The position numbers were made by a program, and so were the translations under genes. From CAWAND01 sp963783335 (lineage in GTDB: Bacteria; Chloroflexota; Anaerolineae; Anaerolineales; E44-bin32): 64,000 nt of DNA. The DNA lies in NCBI GenBank assembly GCA_963783335.1, contig CAWAND010000009.1, forward strand, positions 48,489-112,488, written 5' to 3'. Below, piece by piece: positions 1 through 8,059 of the stretch; within the stretch, counting starts at the first letter, position 1, and each line of letters opens with the position of its first letter. The notes below the pieces were generated by a model. That model did no database searches and was not told the origin of the DNA. It saw only the letters and a list, made by a program, of their open reading frames with translations.

Positions 1-190
1 CGCGCTTCAGGCTGAATTTGTGTTGGTAGGTGGCCCGATAGAGTGCCGAGACGGGCCCGTCCTGAAACTGGTTTGGGTCGCCGACGGTGGTCACCACTGC
101 CATCCGCTGCCTCGGCTTCTTCACAAAGCGCGGCACGCCCGCTTTGAGAGGCTTGGCTTTGGATGGACGTCTCACCTTGCTCGGGCACAT
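1..190 (-). CDS. GyrI-like small-molecule-binding domain protein (N-terminal part, runs off the window)
   Basis: Reads leftward off the window edge, so only about 63 N-terminal codons are present. The visible protein has a basic N-terminus and then a segment containing GDPNQF and VSALYRATYQHKFSLK. This resembles the start of GyrI-like effector-binding domains, where a GDPN-type turn is followed by an ALY..sYtlKF helix. The ATG at 190 is chosen because AGGAG lies about 8 nt upstream. It starts 24 nt after the stop of the oxidoreductase alpha gene, so co-transcription is likely. Family members bind small ligands or act as hydrolases; no specific function can be given here. The catalytic beta subunit expected next to an alpha subunit is not in this position. 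Confidence 0.55.
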   Translation of the reverse strand, partial: MCPSKVRRPSKAKPLKAGVPRFVKKPRQRMAVVTTVGDPNQFQDGPVSALYRATYQHKFSLKR

Positions 191-214
191 GGCCCACGCT
201 CCTGCAGCGGCGGA

Positions 215-1276
215 TCAAGCCGGCTCGAACTGCGCCTCGATCTGCTCGAGGACCTCTTCGGGAAGTGGAACGACTCCCCCCATGCGGCCGTAGAATTCGA
301 CCGGTGCTCGTCCATTGACGGCCAGCCGCACATCTTCCACCATCTGGCCAGCGTTCATCTCAACCACCAGGAATCCGCGAGCTTGCTCGGCGAGCTCCGC
401 CAGCCGTTGCGTTGGGAACGGGTACAGGCTGATCGGACGATGCAGCCCGACTTTCAACCCTGCCTCCCGGGCGGCTTTGACGGCGCTCTCAGCAACCCGG
501 CCGGCCGTGCCGAAGCCAACCACCACAAGTTCGGCGTCCTCGCAGTCGGTCTCCGCGAAGCGAACTTCGGCGCTCTCAATCTCTCGGAATTTGTCCTGAA
601 GTTTGCGGTTGTATGCTTCTTCGTCGGCCGGTTCCAGGTAGATCGACGTGACCACGTTGCGGTGGCCCCGGTCACCTTTTCCGGTCAATGCCCAATCGGG
701 GCGATGCCCGTTGCCTTTGGCTGGCTCTCGCATCGGTGGCAGCTCGGCGGGTTCCATCATTTGGCCCATGCTGCCATCCGCCAGAACGACCACCGGCCAA
801 CGGTACTTGTCCGCCAGATCGAATGCCAGCACAGTGAGATCGACCGCTTCTTGTATGGTGGCCGGGGCGAGGACAATCAGCCGATAGTCCCCATGGCCGC
901 CGCCTTTGACCATCTGGAAGTAGTCGCCTTGGGAAGGGGCGATGTTCCCCAGCCCTGGGCCGCCACGCATGATGTCAACCATCACAAACGGCAGCTCGGA
1001 TCCGGCGATGTATGAGATGCCTTCCATCATCAGGCTTACGCCGGGAGAGGAGGATGAGGTCATAACGCGCGCACCCGTGGCGGCTGCGCCGTAGACCATG
1101 TTGATCACGGCTACCTCGCTCTCCGCTTGCAAGAAGACTCGGCCAAGGTCCGGCATCCGAGCCGCCATGTGTTCGAGAAGTTCGGTCTGCGGCGTGATCG
1201 GATAGCCGAAGTAGGCTTCGCATCCGGCTCGGATGGCCGCTTCAGCGATCGCCACATTTCCTTTGATCAGTTCCAT
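215..1276 (-). CDS. 2-oxoacid:ferredoxin oxidoreductase, alpha subunit (VorB/KorA type)
   Basis: Encodes 353 residues starting MELIKGNVAIAEAAIRAGC, with the pyrimidine-domain motif GYPITPQTE and the signature AESEVAVINMVYGAAATGARV. These mark the alpha subunit of the multi-subunit enzymes that oxidatively decarboxylate 2-oxoacids to acyl-CoA with ferredoxin as acceptor. Upstream in-frame codons are rejected because AGGAGG sits 8 nt before the ATG at 1276. A dicluster ferredoxin gene lies 34 nt upstream, the usual gamma/delta-type partner in the 3-methyl-2-oxobutanoate and 2-oxoglutarate enzymes. The TPP-binding beta subunit is not next to it; a GyrI-like gene follows instead. Substrate (2-oxoglutarate versus branched-chain 2-oxoacid) cannot be settled from this subunit alone. 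Confidence 0.9.
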   Translation of the reverse strand: MELIKGNVAIAEAAIRAGCEAYFGYPITPQTELLEHMAARMPDLGRVFLQAESEVAVINMVYGAAATGARVMTSSSSPGVSLMMEGISYIAGSELPFVMVDIMRGGPGLGNIAPSQGDYFQMVKGGGHGDYRLIVLAPATIQEAVDLTVLAFDLADKYRWPVVVLADGSMGQMMEPAELPPMREPAKGNGHRPDWALTGKGDRGHRNVVTSIYLEPADEEAYNRKLQDKFREIESAEVRFAETDCEDAELVVVGFGTAGRVAESAVKAAREAGLKVGLHRPISLYPFPTQRLAELAEQARGFLVVEMNAGQMVEDVRLAVNGRAPVEFYGRMGGVVPLPEEVLEQIEAQFEPA

Positions 1277-1310
1277 CAAGACCGCCTCCTGAGACCTTCG
1301 GCTCGGGGCG

Positions 1311-1571
1311 TCAAGCGGCCCCGGTCGCAACCCGCCGACTGGCGCCAGCGGATTTGTAGCGAAAGACATCGAACACCACATCCGGGCAGATCACTGCGCA
1401 TAGACCACACCCGGTACACCGCTGATCTGGATCGGTGTAAAGAATTGGATGGTAGCCTTTCGCGTTGAGTTTGGTTTCATCGAGGTGGAGCACATCTTGG
1501 GGACAAGCACTTATGCAAAGTTCGCAGCCTTTGCAGCGGTCCGAGTGAACGAACACAAAGCCTTTGGCCAT
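1311..1571 (-). CDS. 4Fe-4S dicluster ferredoxin subunit of the 2-oxoacid oxidoreductase
   Basis: An 86-residue protein starting MAKGFVFVHSDRC with two bacterial ferredoxin motifs, CKGCELCISACP and CTGCGLCAVICP. It should carry two [4Fe-4S] clusters and pass electrons from the oxoacid oxidoreductase core to free ferredoxin. It lies 34 nt upstream of the alpha-subunit gene on the same strand, matching the ferredoxin-first order of vorC/korD operons. The ATG at 1571 follows a purine-rich GGAAGG stretch; earlier in-frame codons give a Ser/Gly-rich tail unlike the family. A perfect Crp-like palindrome lies about 210 bp upstream. Confidence 0.88.
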   Translation of the reverse strand: MAKGFVFVHSDRCKGCELCISACPQDVLHLDETKLNAKGYHPILYTDPDQRCTGCGLCAVICPDVVFDVFRYKSAGASRRVATGAA

Positions 1572-1749
1572 CGACGCTACCCTTCCCGAGGCTTCACACG
1601 ACGGCTCGCCCGAGGGCACCCTCGGCGCGAGGCACTTCCTGAGCCTAGCTTAGTCAGGGGTGGCGCAGGCAGGCAGTCCCAAACGTCGCCGCTTCGCGGG
1701 ACGAAACTCACATCGTTCATCAGGTTGGAAAGCAAGCGCCCAAGAGGGT

Positions 1750-1766
1750 CTCGTGGGATCCACGAG
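1750..1766. other. 7-bp palindrome with 3-nt spacer next to the Crp-like site
   Basis: CTCGTGG and CCACGAG flank GAT. It sits downstream of the NuoC-like gene and upstream of the ferredoxin operon. There is no T-run, so it may be an operator half of a compound promoter rather than a terminator. Function is unknown. Confidence 0.3.
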
Positions 1767-1779
1767 TGTGGGCCCCCGA

Positions 1780-1801
1780 ATTTGTGACAGATTTCACAAA
1801 T
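1780..1801. promoter_or_regulatory. Crp/Fnr-type palindrome (site 1)
   Basis: Perfect inverted repeat ATTTGTGA-N6-TCACAAAT, containing TGTGA-N6-TCACA. It is intergenic, upstream of the ferredoxin/oxidoreductase operon on the minus strand and downstream of the NuoC-like gene. It is one of six similar sites in the window. Confidence 0.65.
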
Positions 1802-1860
1802 GAATGCGAAATGGCGCGCGGCGGCTTAGTTCCCGCCGCACCAGCGGCCCGCCGGGGTGG

Positions 1861-2226
1861 TCAATCAAAGACGATGCCGTAGCGCTCAGTGAAAGAAGCC
1901 TCGAAGGGTTGTGCGCAATCGCAAATCTCAGTCAGGCTTGGGATGCTGTCGGAGAGTGTGGCCAACTGCACCCTGAGACATACCAGGGCTGGGCCTCGGC
2001 GGAAGTCGTAAATCAACTCGTACTCTCGGCCTTCATCGCCCAATTCAAGCACGGTGATGCTCGTCAGGTCGCCCCATTCTGTACCGCATAGCATCCGGGC
2101 GGCAGATCGCAGCTCGCTGGCGGGGATGAGGACGTCCAGCCGCCAGGGGGCGATATCATCGACAAGGATCGCCCATTGGCGAAGCAAGGTCTCAGCTGAT
2201 TCAATGGCTCTCTCAGTGTCCATCAT
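1861..2226 (-). CDS. NuoC-like (complex I 30-kDa subunit family) short protein
   Basis: About 121 residues. The central part (APWRLDVLIPASELRSAARML, then EWGDLTSITVLELG and YELIYDF) follows the NuoC / group 4 hydrogenase small-domain pattern, including the ending resembling FYERE..eMFGI (here FEASFTERYGI). Family members bridge the peripheral arm of complex I-like enzymes. This copy stops right after that motif and lacks the usual C-terminal segment contacting NuoD, and no other complex I gene is nearby. It may be a vestigial or repurposed subunit. The start is ATG-ATG at 2226/2223; the SD is weak. The preceding small ORF overlaps its start. Confidence 0.6.
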   Translation of the reverse strand: MMDTERAIESAETLLRQWAILVDDIAPWRLDVLIPASELRSAARMLCGTEWGDLTSITVLELGDEGREYELIYDFRRGPALVCLRVQLATLSDSIPSLTEICDCAQPFEASFTERYGIVFD

Positions 2227-2440
2227 GCGCTTGTCCCCAGAGGTGAGTTGGTCGCTGCAGTGGGCGGGGGTGCCCGTTCGGCGCGGTCGCTGCCCCGTCT
2301 TTGATTTGAGTGTCACGGGCGTTCAGACCGAACCGAGCGCCGGCTCCCAAGGCCACCAAGATGTATTCTGAGAGCAAGGCGGGAGCTCCCCCGGTCGACA
2401 GCCCGGCTGGTCCTGCACCTGCTACCGCAACATCAGCCAT
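2213..2440 (-). CDS. Small hypothetical ORF overlapping the NuoC-like start
   Basis: 75 residues starting MADVAVAGAGPAGLSTGGAP. The GxGxxG-like start recalls a dinucleotide-binding turn, but nothing after it fits an FAD/NAD domain and the C-terminal half is Pro/His-rich and low in structure. GGGGAG lies 6 nt upstream of the ATG and its stop overlaps the NuoC-like start, an arrangement that could allow translational coupling. I do not recognise the protein and it may be spurious. Confidence 0.3.
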   Translation of the reverse strand: MADVAVAGAGPAGLSTGGAPALLSEYILVALGAGARFGLNARDTQIKDGAATAPNGHPRPLQRPTHLWGQAHDGH

Positions 2441-2757
2441 CCAGAACTCCCCTTTTGTCGTCGGCCGAGCGTTTGACCTGCCGGCCGTCGCCTCGAGCAC
2501 GGAGTTCACTACGGGGCAATGGGTTTGACCTCACCCGATTCAGAGGAACTGTCTGCCTCTGCTTGAGGAGGCTGACCTTGGTTTCAGTCTAGAAGTCGTT
2601 TCTGTACGGAGTTAGTGAAGAATGTAACAAACGGGACGGACAACAGGCATTCTCGGCTGGTCACCGAGATGCTGACGAATATCAGCCCGGCGATCGGGAC
2701 AAAGGGCACTCCCCAACCGGCCCCAGACAGGCTAGAGTTCAGGTTGTAGGAGGTGCC

Positions 2758-4017
2758 ATGACCCCGATCTGGGACGACCTGTACGCATCGCGGGTGGCGG
2801 GCATGAAATCGTCTGCCATCAGAGAACTCCTCAAGCTTACCCAACAACCAGAGATCATTTCATTTGCAGGGGGCATGCCTGCCCCAGAACTCTTTCCCCG
2901 AGAACGCTTCAAGGAGGCCACGTGCCGGGTTCTCGAGGAGCGAGGTGAAATTGCGCTGCAGTACTCAACCACAGAAGGCTGGCCCGAGCTGCGACAGATG
3001 ATCGGACGCCATGTGAGTCGCTACGGCATCCAAGTCCAGGCGGACGACATCTTGATCACCACCGGTTCGCAGCAGGCTCTCGATTTGGTGGGGAAGCTGC
3101 TCATCGATCCTGGGGACAAGGTCGTGGTAGGTGCGCCCACCTACCTGGGCGCACTCCAAGCTTTTGGAGCCTACCAGGCGGACTTCCTCAGCGTACCGTT
3201 GGACGATCAAGGCATGACGATTGAGCCGATCGAAGCGCTCCTCAAGCGCCGACCGAGCTTCATCTACGTCCTGCCCAATTTCCAAAATCCGGCCGGTGTG
3301 ACGCTTGCTCTGGAGCGACGCACGGCGTTGGTGCGACTGGCGCGCACCTACGGTGTCCCTATCGTGGAAGACGATCCCTACGGCCAACTGCGCTACGAGG
3401 GGGAGCACCTGCCGCCGCTTTACACCCTGGATGCCGATTTGGCGGTCTCAGAAGGTGGTGAGGCCAACGTGATCTACATGAGCACGTTTTCGAAGACGTT
3501 GGCCCCCGGTCTGCGGTTGGCCTGGGTCATCGCGCCGCGCCAGGTGCTCGGCCGGCTAACCCAGCTCAAGCAGAGCGCCGACCTGCACACAAGCACCCTG
3601 GTCCAAATGATCGCCTATGAAGTGGGCCACGGCGGATTCCTCGACGAACATATCCAGAGGCTGCGCGGCGTGTACCGGGAACGGCGGGATGCCATGCTCG
3701 GCGCGCTGGACAGCTTCATGCCCTCAGAGGTGACCTGGTCCTCGCCGCAGGGCGGATTGTTCTTGTGGGCCGAGTTGCCAGAAGGCATGGACAGCCAGCC
3801 GGTTTTGGCGGAGGCGCTCAAAGAGCAGGTGGCCTTCGTTCCGGGGTCTGCTTTCTTTGCCGAACCGTCTGATGGTCGCCGTTTCATGCGTCTGAATTTC
3901 TCCAACGCGCAGCCCGACCGGATCCAAGAAGGCATTCGGCGGCTGGGTGGCTGTCTCGGGCGTCTTCGGCCGCCGATGTCGGCACCGGAGCCTTCAGCCG
4001 CCCCGACAACCGGCTGA
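2758..4017 (+). CDS. PLP-dependent aminotransferase, LysN / 2-aminoadipate aminotransferase type
   Basis: 419 residues, fold-type I. Visible features are the N-terminal SFAGGMPAPELFP, the cofactor-loop TTGSQQALDL, PNFQNPAGVTL with the substrate/PLP Asn, the Asp-containing VEDDPYGQLRY, and STFSKTLAPGLRLAW with the Schiff-base Lys near residue 246. This is the LysN/ARO8 subgroup, which transaminates 2-aminoadipate, aromatic or branched-chain 2-oxoacids. AGGAGG stands 8 nt before the ATG. It is monocistronic: the neighbours are on the other strand or separated by about 125 nt. The C-terminus has an extra Pro/Ala-rich tail. Exact substrate is not resolved. Confidence 0.9.
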   Translation: MTPIWDDLYASRVAGMKSSAIRELLKLTQQPEIISFAGGMPAPELFPRERFKEATCRVLEERGEIALQYSTTEGWPELRQMIGRHVSRYGIQVQADDILITTGSQQALDLVGKLLIDPGDKVVVGAPTYLGALQAFGAYQADFLSVPLDDQGMTIEPIEALLKRRPSFIYVLPNFQNPAGVTLALERRTALVRLARTYGVPIVEDDPYGQLRYEGEHLPPLYTLDADLAVSEGGEANVIYMSTFSKTLAPGLRLAWVIAPRQVLGRLTQLKQSADLHTSTLVQMIAYEVGHGGFLDEHIQRLRGVYRERRDAMLGALDSFMPSEVTWSSPQGGLFLWAELPEGMDSQPVLAEALKEQVAFVPGSAFFAEPSDGRRFMRLNFSNAQPDRIQEGIRRLGGCLGRLRPPMSAPEPSAAPTTG

Positions 4018-4142
4018 GAAAGGCGGGCTAACTCATCGATCCAACATGCGGCCTTCATAGTTCCTGAACGGAAAAGGCCTAGGCTTGAGATCAAACTCGA
4101 GCCGGTCTCCGAGCCGGCAACCAAAGACCCGGAGGCAATAGC

Positions 4143-4655
4143 ATGAAGAAAGTGTACGTTGGATTGGTGGCGGCAGTCGCCGTAGGCTATCTGGCAGTTC
4201 TCAGCGTGGGCACCGCCGAAGCTTGGGGCGGAGACGCACAAGCTGGTCCCGGAGACTGCCAGGCCGGTCCCAGGGCGGGCTGGATGGATGGCGCGCCGCG
4301 GACGGGAGTCCTCAGCGACTATGAGAACATCCTGGACAGCGCGCTGGCCAAAGTTCTTAACTTGTCAGTGAGCGATATCCAAGCTGCCCGGGACAATGGG
4401 ACCTCGTGGGTAGAGTTGGCCGACCAGCAGGGTGTTTCAATCGATGTCCTGCAGTCTGCCATCGCAGATGCCCACCAGGCCATGATCGAACAGGCTCTGG
4501 CCGACGGAGCGATCACCCAGGAGCAGGCCGATGCCATGTCGGCTCATCTTGAATCGGGGGCAGGCTTCGGCTTCCAAGGTGGCATGAGGCAGATGCCGCG
4601 GGGCGGTATGCAGGGCCCGGCCTTCGGCGGCGGGCAAGGCTTCGGCCGGCGCTGA
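4143..4655 (+). CDS. Secreted small helical protein with Gly/Gln/Met-rich tail
   Basis: 170 residues with a classic signal peptide (MKKVYVGLVAAVAVGYLAVL, cleavage after AEA). The mature part has two helical stretches, including LAKVLNLSVSDIQAARDNGT and IEQALADGAITQEQADAM. These resemble the short repeats of DUF2680-type extracytoplasmic proteins often found near envelope two-component systems. The C-terminal about 35 residues are rich in G, Q, M and F. A GGAGG element precedes the ATG and a strong terminator follows 20 nt after the stop, so it is its own unit just upstream of the RR/HK operon. Role is probably envelope-associated; not known. Confidence 0.65.
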   Translation: MKKVYVGLVAAVAVGYLAVLSVGTAEAWGGDAQAGPGDCQAGPRAGWMDGAPRTGVLSDYENILDSALAKVLNLSVSDIQAARDNGTSWVELADQQGVSIDVLQSAIADAHQAMIEQALADGAITQEQADAMSAHLESGAGFGFQGGMRQMPRGGMQGPAFGGGQGFGRR

Positions 4656-4674
4656 CTCAAGTGACGCTGGTTCG

Positions 4675-4705
4675 ACGGGCCGGTTCCCATGTGGAACCGG
4701 CCCGT
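4675..4705 (+). terminator. Rho-independent terminator
   Basis: 13-bp perfect stem ACGGGCCGGTTCC / GGAACCGGCCCGT with a 5-nt loop, followed by TGCTTT. It ends transcription of the secreted-protein gene. Confidence 0.8.
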
Positions 4706-4739
4706 TGCTTTGGACGAGCCAAACCAAGTGTAAACGCAG

Positions 4740-4756
4740 TCTTCACAATCTCTTCA
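4740..4756 (+). promoter_or_regulatory. Possible OmpR-type direct-repeat box
   Basis: TCTTCA occurs at 4740-4745 and 4751-4756, an 11-bp period as in OmpR-family binding sites. A TATCCT-like -10 lies about 12 nt downstream. It precedes the operon encoding an OmpR-type regulator, so autoregulation is plausible but unproven. Confidence 0.35.
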
Positions 4757-4821
4757 TGGATTTGCGTTATCCTGCAGGTTAATCGTCCGATCGCATGTTA
4801 AATCCTTACACGGAGGCATCA

Positions 4822-5154
4822 GTGTCCAACAGAACCATTACCGTTTCAACGATCGTGCTGGTCGTGCTGTTCGGCCTGACGGCGGCGGCACGCTTTGCGG
4901 TGCAGGCGTTTGCCACACCAATGGGCTACGGGATCCAACGCGGTTTCGAAGGTTTCCGCGGTCAAATGGGTCCCGGCATGATGGGCGGGTTTCACGCCCC
5001 CATGGCCTATGGGCAGGGTTGGTTCTACGCTCTGACCAGTTTCGGCATGTGGGTATTCCCGATCATGTTGCTTGGGCTGTTGATTGTGGCCATCGCCCAG
5101 AGCCGAAATCCGGAACCCCAGGAAGACCCCGAATCCAAGGGAAAGTCCAAGTAG
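4822..5154 (+). CDS. Small two-helix membrane protein in the two-component operon
   Basis: 110 residues from a GTG start at 4822, chosen because GGAGG lies 6 nt upstream; an in-frame ATG at 4795 lacks an SD. A first TM segment (STIVLVVLFGLTAAARF), a Gly/Met-rich linker (GQMGPGMMGGFHAPM), a second TM segment (GMWVFPIMLLGLLIVAIA) and a charged Lys/Glu tail are visible. It directly precedes the response-regulator gene, suggesting a sensing or accessory role in the same envelope-stress circuit. No known family is recognised. Confidence 0.65.
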   Translation: MSNRTITVSTIVLVVLFGLTAAARFAVQAFATPMGYGIQRGFEGFRGQMGPGMMGGFHAPMAYGQGWFYALTSFGMWVFPIMLLGLLIVAIAQSRNPEPQEDPESKGKSK

Positions 5155-5206
5155 ATTGTGATCGGCGGTCGCCCATCCCGGTCCGACAATCGAAGTGGAT
5201 CCTGAC

Positions 5207-5899
5207 ATGGCCAAGACGATATTGGTTGTCGACGATGAAGAGCGCATCCTGCATCTGCTGAAGGATTACCTGGAGCAAGAAAGCTTCCGGGTCGTGACCG
5301 CAGCCGATGGACGGGAAGCGCTCTTCGTGGCACGCCATGAAAAGCCCGACTTAATCGTGCTCGACCTTATGATGCCTGAAATGGATGGGCACGCCTTCAT
5401 GCGCCAGCACCGCAAAGAGCATGAGACGCCCATAATCCTGCTGACGGCACGCGTCGAGGAGACCGACAAGGTGCTGGGGCTGGAGTTGGGTGCCGACGAC
5501 TACATCACCAAACCTTTCAGTCCCCGCGAGCTGACCGCCCGAATCCGGGCGGTCCTTCGCCGGTCGGGGATGACAGCTCCCGAGCCAGAGGTGCTGCGGG
5601 TACGTGGGATCACCCTCGACCGAGCCGGGCACGTGGTAGAGGTGGATGGCAATGGGGTGGATCTAACGCCATCGGAGTTCGATTTGCTGGCGGCGTTGAT
5701 GTCTGCGCCAGGCCGCGTCTTCAGCCGTCTCGAACTGCTCGACAGGGTACAAGGCACGGCTTACGAAGGCTACGAAAGGACGATCGACGTCCACGTCAAG
5801 AACCTCAGATCCAAGATCGAGCCGGACAGTGCCAACCCCACCTACATCGAGACAGTCTACGGTGTGGGCTATCGCTTCGGGCGGGAGAACTCCGGGTGA
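5207..5899 (+). CDS. OmpR/PhoB-family response regulator
   Basis: About 230 residues: a receiver domain (ILVVDDEER acidic pocket; VLDLMMPEMDG with phosphoacceptor Asp53; ITKPF with the conserved Lys), then a winged-helix DNA-binding domain (LTPSEFDLLAALMSAPGRVF, YERTIDVHVKNLRSKIE, VYGVGYRF). It is activated by phosphotransfer from the kinase encoded next, with which it overlaps (GTGA). A GTG four codons earlier is possible, but the domain begins at MAKTIL. It probably controls its own operon and envelope genes nearby. Confidence 0.95.
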   Translation: MAKTILVVDDEERILHLLKDYLEQESFRVVTAADGREALFVARHEKPDLIVLDLMMPEMDGHAFMRQHRKEHETPIILLTARVEETDKVLGLELGADDYITKPFSPRELTARIRAVLRRSGMTAPEPEVLRVRGITLDRAGHVVEVDGNGVDLTPSEFDLLAALMSAPGRVFSRLELLDRVQGTAYEGYERTIDVHVKNLRSKIEPDSANPTYIETVYGVGYRFGRENSG

Positions 5900-6816
5900 G
5901 ATCGCTTGGCATCAAGCTGGTCTTGGCGTTCCTGGTCGTCAGCCTGACAGGGACGGGGTTGACGGTGCTGCTGGCGCGGCAGGCGACGACCAACGAGTTC
6001 GGGCACTTTGTCTTCCGCCAAAGTCGCCAGGACCTGGTCAACCAGCTCAGTGATTACTACGCTCAGACCTCGAGTTGGCAGGGCATCGATCGCTACGTGC
6101 TCGGGCGCGGCGGCGAGTTGATGATGGGGCAGATGCATGGCCCCGGGCCGAACGACTTCCTGGCCGTGGCCGATCAGTCCGGCGTGGTGGTCCGTCCGGG
6201 CGCAGGCTTTCGGGCCGGGTCAAAGGTCCCCGCCAATGTGCTCAGCGCTGGCATTCCCATCGATGTCCATGGTCGACAGGTAGGCACCCTTCTCGAGGGG
6301 CGACCTATTTTTGCCTCGCTCCCCACCGCGGGTCAGGACTTCCTTCGCCAGGTCAACCTGGCACTCATCGTGGCGACTTTGGCCGCGACAGGACTGGCCC
6401 TGGTTCTGGGGATCCTGCTCACGCGCGCGCTCACCCGGCCAGTTCAAGAGCTGACAGATGCCACGCGGGCGGTGGCCTCGGGAGAGCTGGGTCGGGTGGT
6501 GGAAGTGCGTTCGCACGACGAAATTGGCCAACTGGCTGAGTCCTTCAACCTGATGAGCCGGGATCTCGCCCGGGCGCGGGATTTGCGCCGACAGCTGACG
6601 GCCGACGTGGCGCATGAATTGAGAACACCGCTGACACTCATATTGGGCCACGCGGAAGCGTTGAGCGAAGGGGTGCTGCCGGCCAACCCGAAAAACTTGC
6701 GCTTGATCCATGAAGAGGCCGAACGCCTGAGCCGGCTGGTTGAAGACTTGCGCCTGCTTTCCCGTGCGGAGGCGGGCGACTTGCCGTTGAGTCTGGGCCC
6801 GAACTCGGCCGGATGA
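5896..6816 (+). CDS. Sensor histidine kinase, N-terminal part (frameshifted before the ATPase domain)
   Basis: GTG start overlapping the regulator stop. An N-terminal TM segment (LVLAFLVVSLTGTGLTVLLA) precedes an extracytoplasmic region of about 130 residues. A second TM segment, a HAMP linker (TRPVQELTDATRAVASGELG) and the HisKA dimerisation domain follow (DVAHELRTPLTLILGH, phospho-His240). Translation then reaches a stop at 6814-6816 (LGPNSAG). The missing ATPase domain follows at once in the +1 frame, so the two pieces are one gene with a frameshift near 6800-6814. As read, this product would lack ATP binding and be inactive. Confidence 0.85.
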   Translation: MRSLGIKLVLAFLVVSLTGTGLTVLLARQATTNEFGHFVFRQSRQDLVNQLSDYYAQTSSWQGIDRYVLGRGGELMMGQMHGPGPNDFLAVADQSGVVVRPGAGFRAGSKVPANVLSAGIPIDVHGRQVGTLLEGRPIFASLPTAGQDFLRQVNLALIVATLAATGLALVLGILLTRALTRPVQELTDATRAVASGELGRVVEVRSHDEIGQLAESFNLMSRDLARARDLRRQLTADVAHELRTPLTLILGHAEALSEGVLPANPKNLRLIHEEAERLSRLVEDLRLLSRAEAGDLPLSLGPNSAG

Positions 6817-6868
6817 ACTGGCAGAGAAGGTCGTCGCCAAGCATCAAGCCGCCGCGGCCCAGAACGAG

Positions 6869-7255
6869 GTGGCCTTGTCGTTGGACATTGAACGACCCTT
6901 GCATCTTGTCCAGGCGGATCCTGATCGGCTGACCCAGGTTCTGGACAATCTGCTTGACAATGCCATCCGGCACACGCCCCGGGCGGGCGAGGTCCATGTT
7001 GAGCTGCGTGCCATCCCTGGATTTGTGCGCTTCGAAGTGCGTGACTCGGGATCAGGAATCGCTCCAGAGGACCTGCCTCGCGTGTTCGAACGCTTTTACC
7101 GCTCAGATGCTGCCCGCAGCCGGGACAGAGGAGGTTCGGGCCTGGGGCTGGCGATTGCCAGGTCGATTGTCAAATCGCACGGTGGTCAGATCGGGGTGAC
7201 GAGTTCCATGAGTGAGGGCGCGTTGTTTTGGTTTGAAATTCCCGAAGCAGCTTGA
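6869..7255 (+). CDS. Sensor histidine kinase, C-terminal HATPase part (same gene, +1 frame)
   Basis: The frame is open from about 6812 (DELAEKVVAKHQAAAAQNEV); the first in-frame start-like codon is GTG 6869. It contains the HATPase_c boxes: N box VLDNLLDNAIRHTP, G1 DSGSGIAPEDLP, F box VFERFYR, and G2 GGSGLGLAIARSIV. It completes the kinase that starts at 5896. There is no convincing SD for separate translation, so this is the detached half of a broken or mis-sequenced gene rather than an independent protein. Confidence 0.8.
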   Translation: MALSLDIERPLHLVQADPDRLTQVLDNLLDNAIRHTPRAGEVHVELRAIPGFVRFEVRDSGSGIAPEDLPRVFERFYRSDAARSRDRGGSGLGLAIARSIVKSHGGQIGVTSSMSEGALFWFEIPEAA

Positions 7256-7753
7256 CCCTGTCGACCGGGCTTCGGGCTCGTTTGCCAGCGATCGGCCGTG
7301 CAAGGAGACGCCGGAGACGCTTGCCTCCGGCCTAGAGCCCCTGGAACCCGTCCTGGATCGATCCCTCGCATCAGCCCGCTGCAGGTTGCTTTGATCGCAT
7401 GGCCCTGAGCTGAAAGCCCGCTGCCGGGTCCAGTACATCACGCTTCCTTCGCCGGGTCCTGCTCCTTCATACTCAGGCATTGAAGGCGGAACACCTCGCC
7501 ATCCTGAGCACGCGCCAAAGATGCGGTCCCAAACAAATCATGGGACACTCATTCGCTCCCACGATCAAACCTTGGGTCGAAGGCTGTCGCCGTGAGATGC
7601 GTGCCAGATCCAGGTGTCGGTCGAGCATGAGGGCATCCGAACATTGGAGCAAGCCGGGAATCGAAAGCATTCTTGCCGGAATCCGAGTGGCCAGGTGCAA
7701 GTCGCTTTTGTCTTCTCAGGACTCAAGGCAACTTGTCGACCGCTTAAAGAGTA

Positions 7754-7780
7754 GGAGATGGCAGGTGGGCTGCCATCTCC
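7754..7780. terminator. Hairpin, possible terminator without T-tract
   Basis: GGAGATGGCAG and CTGCCATCTCC form an 11-bp stem around a GTGGG loop. No poly-T follows on the plus strand, so termination is uncertain. Confidence 0.35.
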
Positions 7781-7976
7781 CTATCCAACTGGTCAGGTAG
7801 GAATCTCATTGTCAGGGGAATCAGTGGCCGAGCTGTGAGCGGATTTCCTCGCCCCGTAGAGGCGTCCCCGGTATCGATGCCCTGACCAGAGAGACATCAG
7901 CCTAAGCTGACTCAAGCTCTATCATAGGTAAAACCAGCCCGGATGTCAGTGATGAAGGTCATAACGCGGATGTGTC

Positions 7977-7994
7977 ATGTGACATTTTTCACAT
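7977..7994. promoter_or_regulatory. Crp/Fnr-type palindrome (site 2)
   Basis: Perfect ATGTGA-N6-TCACAT in an intergenic stretch. The nearest genes are plsY, whose 3' end is 66 bp away, and the cytochrome cluster about 1 kb downstream. Its target is unclear; a short untranslated RNA or promoter could start here. Confidence 0.55.
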
Positions 7995-8059
7995 ATGGGG
8001 GTTACCTTGATCCGCGGAGGCTGACGCGCCCGCCCAGGTTGTAATCTGGGTCTTTCCGG

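Larger units (their letters stand above)
7256..8059. other. Gene-poor interval of about 800 bp
   Basis: Short ORFs on both strands (for example 7480-7800 plus and 7473-7700 minus) overlap each other, lack SDs and look non-coding. The interval holds an 11-bp hairpin (7754-7780) and a Crp-like palindrome (7977-7994). No promoter-gene arrangement is obvious. Confidence 0.5.

Noticed and set aside
20..1015. 331-codon plus-strand ORF at the left edge
   Set aside because: Antisense to the oxidoreductase alpha subunit, whose motifs and SD are clear.
2213..2440. 75-residue ORF as an FAD-dependent enzyme because of its GxGxxG start
   Set aside because: Only the first dozen residues fit; no further motif, and the length is far too short.
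2584..2847. 87-codon minus-strand ORF upstream of the aminotransferase
   Set aside because: Overlaps the aminotransferase start and SD and has no recognisable pattern.
7473..7800. Overlapping small ORFs in the 7.3-8.0 kb gap
   Set aside because: They oppose each other, lack SDs and show no protein-like pattern; only the hairpin and the Crp-like site are supported.
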